A stretch of 64,000 bases of DNA. Source: Kitasatospora aureofaciens. Its GTDB lineage: Bacteria; Actinomycetota; Actinomycetes; Streptomycetales; Streptomycetaceae. The stretch covers positions 246,908-310,907 of the forward strand of contig JODU01000010.1 of the NCBI GenBank assembly GCA_000720845.1, given 5' to 3'. Both the position numbers and the translations under genes were made by a program. The notes under the pieces are model-generated. The model ran no database searches and was not told where the DNA came from. It worked only from the letters and a program-made list of their open reading frames with translations. Positions 1 through 7,788 of the stretch are shown here, piece after piece. Numbering within the stretch: the stretch's first letter is position 1; each line of letters opens with the position of its first letter.

Positions 1-244
1 GATGCCGGACCGTTGCCACTGGGCACAGCCGTGGCGGGGAGGTGGGTGAGGAGAACCCGCCTCCCTGTCCTCGGGCCCGGCGGCCCAGCGGCTGGGGATA
101 CCGAATCGGGTTTCACATACCCTCGCCAGGCCGAGGCGGCAAACATGACGTGCCCCTTGCGCCCCTGAGGCCTCGCCGGGTGCTTGAGCAGCAGTTTTCA
201 CGCTGAGGCAGATCGTTTACGCAGGTGAGAGCGCCTGCTGCCTA
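1..244. other. Intergenic, no gene recognised
   Basis: No coding region could be supported upstream of the ImmA/IrrE gene. The stretch has no recognisable RNA gene or repeat and may include the end of an upstream gene that lies outside the window. Confidence 0.4.
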
Positions 245-273
245 TTTCGATTTTCGAAAAACCCGGGTACTCT
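245..273 (+). promoter_or_regulatory. Leaderless promoter with palindromic operator
   Basis: A -10 like TACTCT at 268-273 lies 6 nt before the ATG at 280, so transcription would begin at or next to the start codon. A -35-like TTTCGA sits at 245-250 with a 17-nt spacer. The perfect 10-bp palindrome TTTTCGAAAA (251-260) lies in that spacer, where a bound repressor would block RNA polymerase. The XRE domain of the downstream protein is the obvious candidate for autoregulation (inference). Confidence 0.5.
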
Positions 274-279
274 AGAGGC

Positions 280-1422
280 ATGCCGAACGAGGAAGAAGCC
301 CTACAGAACCGCGTCCGGTCACTCATGCAAAGTGCTGGGATGAACCAGACCCAGTTGGCCGAAGCCATCGGAATCACGAAGCCGAAGCTGTCCCTGTCCC
401 TCGGCGGGGGTCGTCACTTCTCTACCTTCGAGCTGGCAGCCATCGCGGAGCACTTCCACACGACCGTGGACTATCTCCTCAGTGGGAAACAGCCGCCGAC
501 GGCGGCTCTCGCTGCTCGAGACGACTCACATGAGTCACCGGGGTGGGAGGTGGCCGTGAAGCGCGCCGAGACCCTCGATGAGACCGAGGCCGCGCTGAAT
601 GATCTGGGTGTCGCTACGCTCATTTCGCCGCTCGCTAACTGGCAGCGCCCCACGCTCAGCGGACTCGCGATCGCCGACGGACCCACGCTGGCTGATGCTG
701 CACGCACCCTCCTCGCCGATGACTTCCGTGCCGACATGCCCAGCGCGATCGAGGAGGCATTCGGTATCCACGTCACCGCCCAGACGTTCGGGCCCGGCTT
801 CGACGGCCTCTCTTGGCGGAGCGGGGACTGCCGCATCATTGTGATCAACACTGATGCGGCGTGGAGCCGCCAACGCTTCACCCTGGCTCACGAACTGGAA
901 CATCACTTGGCCGGCGATGTCGATACACAGGGCCTCCTGGTCGACACGGACGTGATGTCGACGCACCACCGCATCCCAGAAATGCGAGCCAACGCATTCG
1001 CCGCCGCGCTGCTGATGCCAGAGCAGGAGATCCGGGAGCGAGTCAAAGGCACGGTGACGCCGGCTTTGTTCGCGTCCCTGGTCGGTGAGTTCCTCGTCTC
1101 CTCCGATGCACTGGCTTGGCGACTTAAGAACCTAGGACTTGTCACTGACGCCGAGCGGAGCAGGCTCTCCCGCATGTCCGCCGCCGAGGCTGCGCTAGAG
1201 GGCGATTGGGAAGACCGCTACTTCGAGCTGGTCAAACATCAGAGCAGGCAGCGGCCACCAGAGGCACTCGTGCAGCGTTCTCTGCGAGCATTCGTGGCTG
1301 GCGAGATCAGCGCTCAGTGGCCAGCGCGCGTCCTCGGGTGCGATGCGGACTTGCTCCATGAAGCCTTGGACGGAGCGGCGAGTGAGGTGGCTGACGACAA
1401 GGAACCGGTGTTCATTCCGTGA
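280..1422 (+). CDS. XRE-family regulator with ImmA/IrrE metallopeptidase domain
   Basis: A 380-residue protein. An N-terminal XRE helix-turn-helix spans about residues 10-67 (MNQTQLAEAIGITKPKLS region). A central ImmA/IrrE (COG2856) zinc peptidase domain carries HELEH at 204-208, and E234 before the family-typical FA..LLMP block (240-247) is the likely third ligand. Members of this family sense stress and cleave or titrate regulators, or act as antitoxins. The start is the ATG 6 nt after the -10. The stop overlaps the GTG start of the PIN gene by 4 nt (GTGA), so the two are translationally coupled. The C-terminal 110 residues are not assignable. Confidence 0.85.
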   Translation: MPNEEEALQNRVRSLMQSAGMNQTQLAEAIGITKPKLSLSLGGGRHFSTFELAAIAEHFHTTVDYLLSGKQPPTAALAARDDSHESPGWEVAVKRAETLDETEAALNDLGVATLISPLANWQRPTLSGLAIADGPTLADAARTLLADDFRADMPSAIEEAFGIHVTAQTFGPGFDGLSWRSGDCRIIVINTDAAWSRQRFTLAHELEHHLAGDVDTQGLLVDTDVMSTHHRIPEMRANAFAAALLMPEQEIRERVKGTVTPALFASLVGEFLVSSDALAWRLKNLGLVTDAERSRLSRMSAAEAALEGDWEDRYFELVKHQSRQRPPEALVQRSLRAFVAGEISAQWPARVLGCDADLLHEALDGAASEVADDKEPVFIP

Positions 1423-1958
1423 CGATCCTGGTGACCGACGCCTGCTCTGTGATCAACTTTGCCGCGTCAGGCGATATGGACGTGCTCGAGTCCGGCCTGA
1501 GTGTCCGCACGCCTCGTTGCACACAGGCTGTGCATGCCGAGCTGCGCAAATGGGTTCACAACTTTCCGGGACTGCAGCGTTTGCTCGATGAGAGCTGGCT
1601 CGGTGAGCCGATCGAGCTCAATCGGGTGGAGGATCGGAAAGACGTCGGTCGTCTGCGCACCGCGCTTGGTGGTACTCGCAACGAGCCAACTCTCCATCTG
1701 GGAGAGGCCGAGTCCATCCACGCGATGCTTACGCGTGCTGAGCTCTACGGGGCGGTGCTGCTGACCGACGACCGGGACGCGAGTCGTCTGGCAGGGCGCC
1801 GCAGCCTTACCGCTTGGGACACCACCCGGTTGCTCGCAGACTTTCACTTCAGCGGGGATCTGGAGTGGGAACAGGCTCGCCAAGTCCTTGCACGGATGGA
1901 AGACGCTGGCCGCGGGGTTCGCGTCCCCGCGAGCTACCAGGAATTCACGCGAGGCTGA
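1419..1958 (+). CDS. PIN-domain (VapC-like) putative ribonuclease
   Basis: A 179-residue protein with PIN-fold acidic positions: D7 in VTDACS, E41, E96/E98 in the GEAES motif, and D117, D118, D120 in LLTDDRDAS. PIN proteins are Mg-dependent RNases, often toxins. It starts with GTG inside the stop of the XRE-ImmA/IrrE gene, so the pair behaves as a two-gene operon. XRE-peptidase plus PIN pairs of this kind are frequent on Streptomyces mobile elements. The toxin-antitoxin role is inferred. The last 40 residues extend past the usual PIN fold. Confidence 0.75.
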   Translation: MTILVTDACSVINFAASGDMDVLESGLSVRTPRCTQAVHAELRKWVHNFPGLQRLLDESWLGEPIELNRVEDRKDVGRLRTALGGTRNEPTLHLGEAESIHAMLTRAELYGAVLLTDDRDASRLAGRRSLTAWDTTRLLADFHFSGDLEWEQARQVLARMEDAGRGVRVPASYQEFTRG

Positions 1959-1999
1959 TCAACAATTTGCCAAGCCCGTATCGCTGTTGATCTGCGGGC

Positions 2000-2992
2000 T
2001 CAAGGTGCCGGGGCGCTTCGGAATGTGTGGGTGCGGTGCCAGGCGAAGTACTGCTCACGCTTCGGCGTCCACCATGCGGTTTTGCGGTCGACCAGGTGGT
2101 CCTGGATGTGTTGGGCTACTGCTGGTGCTGAGGCAGCGAGTGGGCTGACCTGGAGCTTTCCGCCTTCTGCGACGGTGATGAAGCCGCGTTCGTAGAGTCC
2201 GTCGCACCCCAGCAGGCAGGCGAGCATCGCGACGTTCTGCAGATCGCGCTTCTCCTCGTCGGTGCAAGCCGCCCGCTTCTTGATATGGGCGGCGATGAGG
2301 AAGGCGGCCGGCAGGTTGCGCCCGCACAGGGCGCACTCGCCTGTGGGGCCGGGGAGCAGGGCGCGTTTGAGGTGCGCTTGTTCCCCTCGTTGGGCGCGCT
2401 CGGCGCTGCGCTCAAGGGGCCCGGTGTATTCGGCGATGGCTTTCTGGGCTGCGACTTCTTCGTCATCGGGCTGGACGGTCTGGGCGGGTTCCAGTGTCAG
2501 GAGGCTCTGAAGGAGGTCTGCCTCGGTGTCCTTGAAGGCCTGGAAGCGCATGATGTTGCGGGTTGGCTTCCAGCCGAGCAGGTCGCGGACTTCCTCAATG
2601 GGGATGTCGAAGCCGCGGGTACCTGAGAGGGCGTACATGTACTCCCAGGTGTCGCCAGCATCGTCGGTGTCCCACAAACGTGCTGCAAGTTGCGGGCTGC
2701 GCCAGGTCAGGGCGACCGTACCGCCAAGGTAGAGGCGCTTGTCGCCGCTGAAGAAGACCCAGGACCCGGGTACCATTTTGCGGATCTCGGGGAGGTTTGC
2801 CCCGTTCTTACCGGGCATGACGCCCCACATTGGGGCGGCACCGTTCGGGAAGAGCTGCTTGAGTGCATCCAGGGTTGCCGCGTCCAGCAGGTCGGCGTGC
2901 TGGTCGAAGGCGACGGGGCTGGCGATGGTGTCCTGGTAATGCTTTTCGACCGTCTTGTCCGAGCGCCTCGCTGGCTGTGCAAGGATCCGCAT
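2000..2992 (-). CDS. HNH endonuclease domain protein
   Basis: A 330-residue protein from ATG 2992; the open frame extends further upstream but only through the mazG-like gene. Residues 1-180 form an unassigned domain. Residues 217-275 form an HNH module with C220/C223, the AAH (H236) of the first histidine motif, N253, and GCDGLYERGFI at 262-272. In restriction-type HNH enzymes the last block usually reads HD..FD.G; here Cys263 replaces the histidine, so activity is uncertain. The start lies 5 nt after the stop of the MazG-like gene, so the two are one operon. It converges on the PIN gene. A restriction or effector nuclease role is inferred. Confidence 0.75.
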   Translation of the reverse strand: MRILAQPARRSDKTVEKHYQDTIASPVAFDQHADLLDAATLDALKQLFPNGAAPMWGVMPGKNGANLPEIRKMVPGSWVFFSGDKRLYLGGTVALTWRSPQLAARLWDTDDAGDTWEYMYALSGTRGFDIPIEEVRDLLGWKPTRNIMRFQAFKDTEADLLQSLLTLEPAQTVQPDDEEVAAQKAIAEYTGPLERSAERAQRGEQAHLKRALLPGPTGECALCGRNLPAAFLIAAHIKKRAACTDEEKRDLQNVAMLACLLGCDGLYERGFITVAEGGKLQVSPLAASAPAVAQHIQDHLVDRKTAWWTPKREQYFAWHRTHTFRSAPAP

Positions 2993-2997
2993 ACTTA

Positions 2998-3354
2998 CTA
3001 GGCCCCCAGGTCCGTGTACTTGTCGGCGCGGCCGTAGGCGAGGCCGACCGGATAGCGCTGCCTGTTCAGTTCGATCTTCTCGGCCAAAGCCTCTTCCAGG
3101 TCCACGCCAGTGACGTCCGCCAGTCGCAGCAGGTAGGCCAAGACGTCGGCCATCTCTTGGCGCACCGCCTGGGCTTGGCCGGGCGTGGCCATGATGGCTT
3201 GTGACTGTTCCGGGGTGAGCCACTGGAAGATCTCGGCCAGCTCACCGACCTCGCCAGCAAGTGCCATGACGAGGTTCTTCGGTGTGTGGAACTGCTCCCA
3301 GTCGCGTTCACGGGTGAACTGCGCCAGCTCTCGCTGGAGTTCTCGGATCGTCAT
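2998..3354 (-). CDS. MazG-like nucleotide pyrophosphohydrolase
   Basis: A 118-residue all-alpha NTP pyrophosphatase. The metal-binding pattern ExxE...ExxD is complete: EVGE at 35-38 (plus E41) and EMAD at 67-70. A C-terminal KIELNRQRYP block is typical of MazG-like/dCTPase members that hydrolyse (d)NTPs to NMP and PPi. ATG 3354 is chosen because GGAGG precedes it; a TTG at 3384 gives 10 extra residues. First gene of an operon with the HNH gene and divergent from the nuclease-helicase (93-nt gap). In a defence setting such enzymes deplete nucleotides or clear signals (family knowledge; role here inferred). Confidence 0.85.
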   Translation of the reverse strand: MTIRELQRELAQFTRERDWEQFHTPKNLVMALAGEVGELAEIFQWLTPEQSQAIMATPGQAQAVRQEMADVLAYLLRLADVTGVDLEEALAEKIELNRQRYPVGLAYGRADKYTDLGA

Positions 3355-3435
3355 ACCTCCATCCCTACCAGGTGCCTCTGACAATCGGGTCCGCTGGAGT
3401 CGAACTTGCTGAAGTGCACTGTCAGTTGCGGCTGT

Positions 3436-3441
3436 TATAGA
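3436..3441 (+). promoter_or_regulatory. -10 element for leaderless nuclease-helicase gene
   Basis: TATAGA ends 6 nt before the ATG at 3448 and there is no Shine-Dalgarno between, so a leaderless mRNA is expected. No convincing -35 was seen. The 93-bp divergent region with the MazG-like gene must hold both promoters. Confidence 0.4.
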
Positions 3442-3447
3442 TCACGC

Positions 3448-5352
3448 ATGAATGTCTTCGAGGGAACCGTGGAGGAAGCCTCGGCCCGGCTTTCCGATCC
3501 GGGCTTCGTCGCGCAGTGTGCCAAGCGGTACGCCGCTGTGCACGGCCGACCGCCGGGAGACGGGGAGTTGACGAGCTGGTCGGGGAGCTGGCCAGCGCTG
3601 GTGCGAGTGCTGTCCGCTGCCGGGCTGCATGATCTGCATCTGCTGCTGGAGTACGAGCTGCCCGGCTCCAGCCAGAGGATTGACGCTCTCCTCCTTGGCC
3701 AACGCGCGGGCCGTCTCGTGGCTGTCGTTGTCGAACTCAAACAGTGGACGTTCGCCGCACCGCATCCGGTGGGAGCCGGGATGCTCATGGTGGGGGACCG
3801 CGAGGTTCTCCACCCAGGACGCCAAGTCGGCGGATACGTCGCCTACCTCAACGACTGGGTACCCGCCGAACTGGACCTTGAGGTGCGCGGCCTGGTCTAC
3901 CTGCACAACGCATCCGCAGAACTGACCGGCCACCTGAGCGCACTCGCCGCTGGCGGCCCCAGCGCCGCCTTCCCACTACTGGGAGCCGACGACCTTCCCA
4001 TCGGCACCGAGGCTCCGCTGCTGGCCGAACGGCTGCAGTGCGCCGACTTGGAGCCGGCCGACCGCCAAACGGTCAGCGACTTCCTGCTGGCGCAGCACCG
4101 TCCCTCCGAATACCTGTTGGCCAGGGTCGCCGGCGCCATCGAAGGCCATGACGGCTTCAGGCTCATCGGCGACCAGGACAAGGCTCGCCAGACCATCCAC
4201 CGGGCGATCGAGGCCATTGAGCGGGGCAGACCTGGCCACATCGTGGCCGTCACGGGCGGACCGGGCACCGGAAAGACCGCGATCGCTGCCCGGGTCCTGG
4301 GCGACCTCTGCCACAGAGACGACGCCAACCCCAGGCTCCTGTCTCCGTCCGGGACACTCACTCAGCAGCTCTCCCGCGCAGTCGGGGACACAGCTAAAGG
4401 CCTAATCAGCACCCTGACCACTACGCTCCCCCGGGGCCTGAGCAAAGAGAGCAGCATCGTTCTGCTGGACGAGGCTCACCGGGCACGTACCGACCCATTG
4501 CGCCGCAGCAGCGAGTTCCCCGACCTCTTCACCCGGCTCATCCGCGACTGCGCGGCACTCGTCCTCTTCCTCGACGAACGCCAGATCGTCCGCCCCAACG
4601 AAGGCACCACCCTCGACGAACTCCGCCGCTTGGCCCGCGCCCGCGGCTACACCTTTGCCCACATTGACCTGACCACCCAGTTCCGGTGCGGGGGCTCGCG
4701 AACCTATCTCGACTGGATCGACGCCCTGCTCGCAGAAGACGGCCAGGCACCCGTATGGAAGGGCACCGACTACGACCTCGCCGTTGCCGGCAACCCTGCC
4801 GAACTCGAAGACTGGGTCATCACCAAACAGCATGCGGGCGGCAGCGCACGCATCACTGCCGGCTTCTGCTGGCCCTGGGATTCGCCCCCTACCCCGCCGC
4901 TCTCGTCAGAAGTCTCCATCCCCTGGACCGACGAGACCGGCGACCACCTGTGGCAACGGCCCTGGAACTCTCGCGCAGGCGGCATCCTCGCAGGTACCGA
5001 CACCCCGGGACGGGCATTCTGGGCCACCGACCAAGGCGGCCACCAGCAAATCGGCTGCGTCTACACCGCCCAGGGAATGGAGTACGACTACAGCGCCGTC
5101 ATCCTCGGCGACGACATCACCTGGACCCCCGCCGGATGGCGGGCCAGACCCGAACAGAGCCGTGACCCCGCCCTTTGCGGACTGTCGCCACGCCAGTATC
5201 TGCGTTATGCACTGAACACCTACCGCGTCCTCGCCACGCGAGGAACCCGAGGCACGCGTTTCTACTCAACCGACTCCGACACTCAAGACCGTCTCCGGGC
5301 ACTGGTCGGACGTCATCCCGCCGGGAGCAACACTCAGGCAGTCCCGCGGTAG
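3448..5352 (+). CDS. PD-(D/E)xK nuclease-DUF2075 helicase fusion
   Basis: A 634-residue protein from ATG 3448. The N-terminal region has a PD-(D/E)xK-like signature: E70, D79 (RIDALLLG), E96-L-K98 (VELKQW) and a RecB-like Q126 before VGGYVAYL. Residues 265-620 are a DUF2075/Schlafen-type SF1 ATPase with Walker A GGPGTGKT (270-277), Walker B LLDEAH (340-345), LDERQ (376-380), QFRC (412-415), TAQGMEYDYS (541-550) and YRVLATRGTRG (593-603). All motor motifs are intact, so it should be an active nucleic-acid translocase with a nuclease head. It is divergent from the MazG-HNH operon. A defence function is inferred from architecture and setting. Confidence 0.8.
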   Translation: MNVFEGTVEEASARLSDPGFVAQCAKRYAAVHGRPPGDGELTSWSGSWPALVRVLSAAGLHDLHLLLEYELPGSSQRIDALLLGQRAGRLVAVVVELKQWTFAAPHPVGAGMLMVGDREVLHPGRQVGGYVAYLNDWVPAELDLEVRGLVYLHNASAELTGHLSALAAGGPSAAFPLLGADDLPIGTEAPLLAERLQCADLEPADRQTVSDFLLAQHRPSEYLLARVAGAIEGHDGFRLIGDQDKARQTIHRAIEAIERGRPGHIVAVTGGPGTGKTAIAARVLGDLCHRDDANPRLLSPSGTLTQQLSRAVGDTAKGLISTLTTTLPRGLSKESSIVLLDEAHRARTDPLRRSSEFPDLFTRLIRDCAALVLFLDERQIVRPNEGTTLDELRRLARARGYTFAHIDLTTQFRCGGSRTYLDWIDALLAEDGQAPVWKGTDYDLAVAGNPAELEDWVITKQHAGGSARITAGFCWPWDSPPTPPLSSEVSIPWTDETGDHLWQRPWNSRAGGILAGTDTPGRAFWATDQGGHQQIGCVYTAQGMEYDYSAVILGDDITWTPAGWRARPEQSRDPALCGLSPRQYLRYALNTYRVLATRGTRGTRFYSTDSDTQDRLRALVGRHPAGSNTQAVPR

Positions 5353-5765
5353 GTCGCAGCATTCGGAAACCCAGCTCACGTGCCGACTGTGGCGCAAACT
5401 ATGAATGGGATGCTCTCTTCAAGCCGGTTGATGGGCTCCGGCGCGAAGAGAGCTGGTGGGTTGCTGACTGCACCGACCCGAATGGCCTTCGGGCCGGTCG
5501 TACCGCGCCGACGACGCTGCACTCGGATTGCGGCGCCGTGATGGACTTCTGGGTTCTGCGTACGCCCCGTCGTTGACTGTGCAAAGCTGTCTGCAGCACA
5601 GAACCACCTCGGTTGGCTGCGGACGGTCCGCCAAACATTCGCAGGCCCACCAACGAAGTGGTATCCCGCCACAGTGCCCGCGGGCCGGGCCAGTGTGCTG
5701 ACGTCAGACATCGCTCTGCCTGTAGGAGGGATGCGGCGCCGGGCCCGCCGAGCGCCGCACCCTGT
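5353..5765. other. Intergenic, no gene supported
   Basis: Open frames here have no recognisable domain and mixed third-codon composition. Nothing identifiable was seen. It may be decayed sequence within the element. Confidence 0.4.
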
Positions 5766-5987
5766 GTGTCTTTCGGGACGGAATGGGCCGCCATTGTCGT
5801 TGCGCTCGCTGTTCCTGCCGCTGGCGTCTTGAACACAGCGCTCAAGGAGCGAGGCGCAACTAAGCGGAAGCAGATTGATGCTGAAATCCAACGCGAGCGC
5901 CTTCGGCGAGGCCTGCCTCAGAGCTCCATGAATGGCGAAGAGCCCGGAGATGCGACGGACGACGGCGAGGCGGACGGGGCTGTCTGA
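5766..5987 (+). CDS. Possible small membrane protein
   Basis: From a GTG at 5766 a 73-residue product would have one hydrophobic segment (AAIVVALAVPAAGVL), then a basic stretch (KERGATKRKQ) and an acidic tail. This is the layout of a single-span membrane protein with a cytoplasmic tail. The Shine-Dalgarno is weak, GC at third positions is lower than in neighbours, and no family is recognised. It may be a real orphan of the element or a chance frame. Confidence 0.3.
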   Translation: MSFGTEWAAIVVALAVPAAGVLNTALKERGATKRKQIDAEIQRERLRRGLPQSSMNGEEPGDATDDGEADGAV

Positions 5988-6780
5988 TCACGAGCACTCT
6001 CTTCCAAAGCATCTCGCGGCCATCCTGTGGCCAACAGTGCTGCCGCCTGGCCCCGTCCTCCCGTGTCCAGGTCACCGGTCATTGGGAGCCGGCCCGCGCA
6101 CGGTCTTGAGAGGCGACCTGATCAACGCATAACGTGGGTCTGGGGCCGGATTTGTTCCGCCCCCCCCCAGGTGCGGTCGTAGGGCGGGGCGGCTATCCGG
6201 CTTGCCGAGCAGTCCCCTCACGCGAGCAGGATTCCAGGGCAGCGCCCGAGCCAACTCGCGGATCGTCAGTCACTTGCCCATGCTCGGCGGAGAGAATCCC
6301 AAGCCTTTACAGCACGCGCCGCTTCATTCAAGAACGTTCGAACACTCACCAGAACAGTCGTGCACCACTCGAACACTGCAACGATCTTCGTTGCTGCGGC
6401 AGAGGAACTCCGCCTGTGACGCTGGCTTTTCCTGTTACCGGAATCTGCGGATGCCATTGCGTCAATGTACCCATCGGAAAGTCACGCCACGTGCAAGTTC
6501 CTAAAAATCATCACCCTTGCCGGTTGACACCGCTCGTTGTCCTGCGTCTTTGTCTAGAGCATCCACGCACGCCCCTGTACGGTCATGCGGACCGTTTGAA
6601 AGCGTGTGGGGTAGTCGTGTGAGCGTGGCCTCCTGCCTACTTCCGCTTGAGGTCCGTGGGCCATGTGTGGGCCGCCCGGACGATGTCTGCACAGGCCTGG
6701 AGATTTGCGCAGGTCAATCCGGGGGCATCTCGCGAATCGTGACGCTCTTGAAAGCTGCTCCGAGCCGTTGGCGCAAGGTC
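5988..6780. other. Intergenic, anonymous sequence
   Basis: About 800 bp with lower GC and an irregular base pattern compared with the core genes. No frame shows actinobacterial codon use. A TTGACA at 6524-6529 is a possible -35 but has no good -10 partner. No RNA gene, repeat or IS end was recognised. It is probably a decayed or non-coding element region. Confidence 0.35.
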
Positions 6781-6786
6781 TACGCT
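6781..6786 (+). promoter_or_regulatory. -10 element, leaderless GTG start
   Basis: TACGCT lies 7 nt before the GTG at 6794, the spacing of a leaderless transcript. A -35 is not obvious. Confidence 0.4.
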
Positions 6787-6793
6787 GCGGCGT

Positions 6794-7498
6794 GTGGATG
6801 ATCTCTTGCGGCAAGTCCCTGTGAGTGACCAGGTGCGTGAGGACGCCTATCGCGCCTGGCGATCGTCGCTGACGACTCTGCTGGGGGATGCCTCGCTGCT
6901 GTCGTGGTGGCAGGAGCGCCGGTATCAGTTCGCTCATCGAGTGGGTGCCCTCCTGACCGAGGCGCGTGCAGACTGCTCCGTCACGGTGGGCCCGGTGCTC
7001 TACGGAGTGTTCGCGTCAGGGGCAGGGCTTTGTTACGTAGGGCAGACGCAGGAGGCGGAGCGTCGTCTGCGTGACCTTCCAGTAGGCGAGAGCCACCACC
7101 TGGCCAACACGGTGCCACCCGAGGTCTGGGAGAGGGTGGTGGTGATCCGATGGCCGCTACTGCTCTCCGAGGCGCCGGCATCCGAGCAGATGGAGGTCGA
7201 AGCGATGGGTTCCGCGGTCTGCGGACTCGCGCTGGAGCACACGCTCCAAGTGGCGACAACTCCTCCGCTGAACAGCCGCCGACGCCGAACTTCCGGTGAC
7301 TGGCAGCCGCGCAACCTCACGCGAAGCCGCTCTCGCGGCGCCATCCACTCGCAGCGGATACCAGAACTCGGCCGACTCACCCTCGCCGCCTGGAAGGCCC
7401 TCGCGGAAGCGGAGGCACCGAAGGGGGCAGCAGTGGTTGCCTCCGAGGTTGGCCGGGTGGTGTTCCCCTCGACATTGCACGAGCCGCGTTGCACATGA
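6794..7498 (+). CDS. GIY-YIG-like nuclease domain protein
   Basis: A 234-residue protein. Residues 69-95 fit the GIY-YIG core: LYGVF (69-73) as the GIY strand, CYVGQT (80-85) as the YIG strand, and ERRLRDL (89-95) bearing the catalytic arginine region. A candidate catalytic Glu lies at 134-136 (MEVEAMG). Family members are single-domain homing, repair or restriction nucleases. The C-terminal 80 residues are basic (SRRRRTSGDW) and could bind DNA. It is the last gene before the att site, so it is element cargo; no integrase signature is present. The domain call rests on motif reading only. Confidence 0.55.
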   Translation: MDDLLRQVPVSDQVREDAYRAWRSSLTTLLGDASLLSWWQERRYQFAHRVGALLTEARADCSVTVGPVLYGVFASGAGLCYVGQTQEAERRLRDLPVGESHHLANTVPPEVWERVVVIRWPLLLSEAPASEQMEVEAMGSAVCGLALEHTLQVATTPPLNSRRRRTSGDWQPRNLTRSRSRGAIHSQRIPELGRLTLAAWKALAEAEAPKGAAVVASEVGRVVFPSTLHEPRCT

Positions 7499-7613
7499 AC
7501 GGTGGCCTCGATGGCATGTCGATGCATCCGTCAGTGGGCTCGTTCCCCCAGGCGTCCCCCGGCGGAGGCTGTTCCACTGGAACCCGCAGGTGGAAGAGAC
7601 TGAACCGGGCCCG

Positions 7614-7663
7614 CTGTAAATCTGCCGGCTCAGCCTTCCCAGGTTCGAATCCTGGCGCCGCCA
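7614..7663 (+). other. tRNA-Tyr 3' fragment (att half-site)
   Basis: From the anticodon loop (CTGTAAA, 7614-7620, anticodon GUA) to the discriminator A at 7663 the sequence is the 3' half of a type-II tRNA-Tyr: 3' anticodon strand TCTGC, long variable arm, T-arm (CCAGG, loop TTCGAAT, CCTGG) and acceptor strand CGCCGCC. The 5' anticodon strand and everything before it do not match a tRNA, so the gene is cut at the anticodon loop. This is the displaced end of a tRNA used as attB. In S. coelicolor the tRNA-Tyr gene at this chromosomal position is the SLP1 attB (established knowledge, recalled). Confidence 0.85.
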
Positions 7664-7673
7664 CACGGGAACG

Positions 7674-7717
7674 AAAGGGCCCCGTGACCTGCCCGAACAG
7701 CAGGTCACGGGGCCCTT
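7674..7717 (+). terminator. Terminator of the original tRNA-Tyr gene
   Basis: A perfect 16-bp stem (arms 7677-7692 and 7700-7715) with a 7-nt loop is followed by TTCGT. It lies 11 nt after the tRNA fragment, which shows that this fragment is the original chromosomal 3' end. Confidence 0.8.
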
Positions 7718-7788
7718 CGTCATGGGTCGGTCCGTACGAGGGAGCGTGGGGCGGCGCACCGTTCGCGAGGGGCGGGCAGACTGGTGTC

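Larger units (their letters stand above)
1..7613. mobile_element. Right part of an element integrated at tRNA-Tyr
   Basis: Everything left of the truncated tRNA-Tyr at 7614 has accessory character: an antitoxin-like regulator/peptidase, a PIN protein, nucleases, a nuclease-helicase, and anonymous DNA with mixed codon use. The core genes start directly after the tRNA terminator. The left boundary, the integrase and the restored full tRNA-Tyr would lie outside the window, so the type (SLP1-like AICE, other integrative element, or a decayed island) cannot be decided. Element identity is an inference from the att site and the cargo. Confidence 0.65.

Noticed and set aside
2116..2466. Additional minus-strand frame in the HNH gene
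   Set aside because: Out-of-frame Ser/Pro-rich shadow of the HNH domain.
5376..5891. 171-codon minus-strand frame in the anonymous island region
   Set aside because: No domain, no ribosome-binding site, amino-acid composition dominated by Arg/Ser/Thr/Ala as in chance frames.
6524..6529. TTGACA as a promoter in the island
   Set aside because: No -10 hexamer at 16-19 nt spacing and no gene start nearby.
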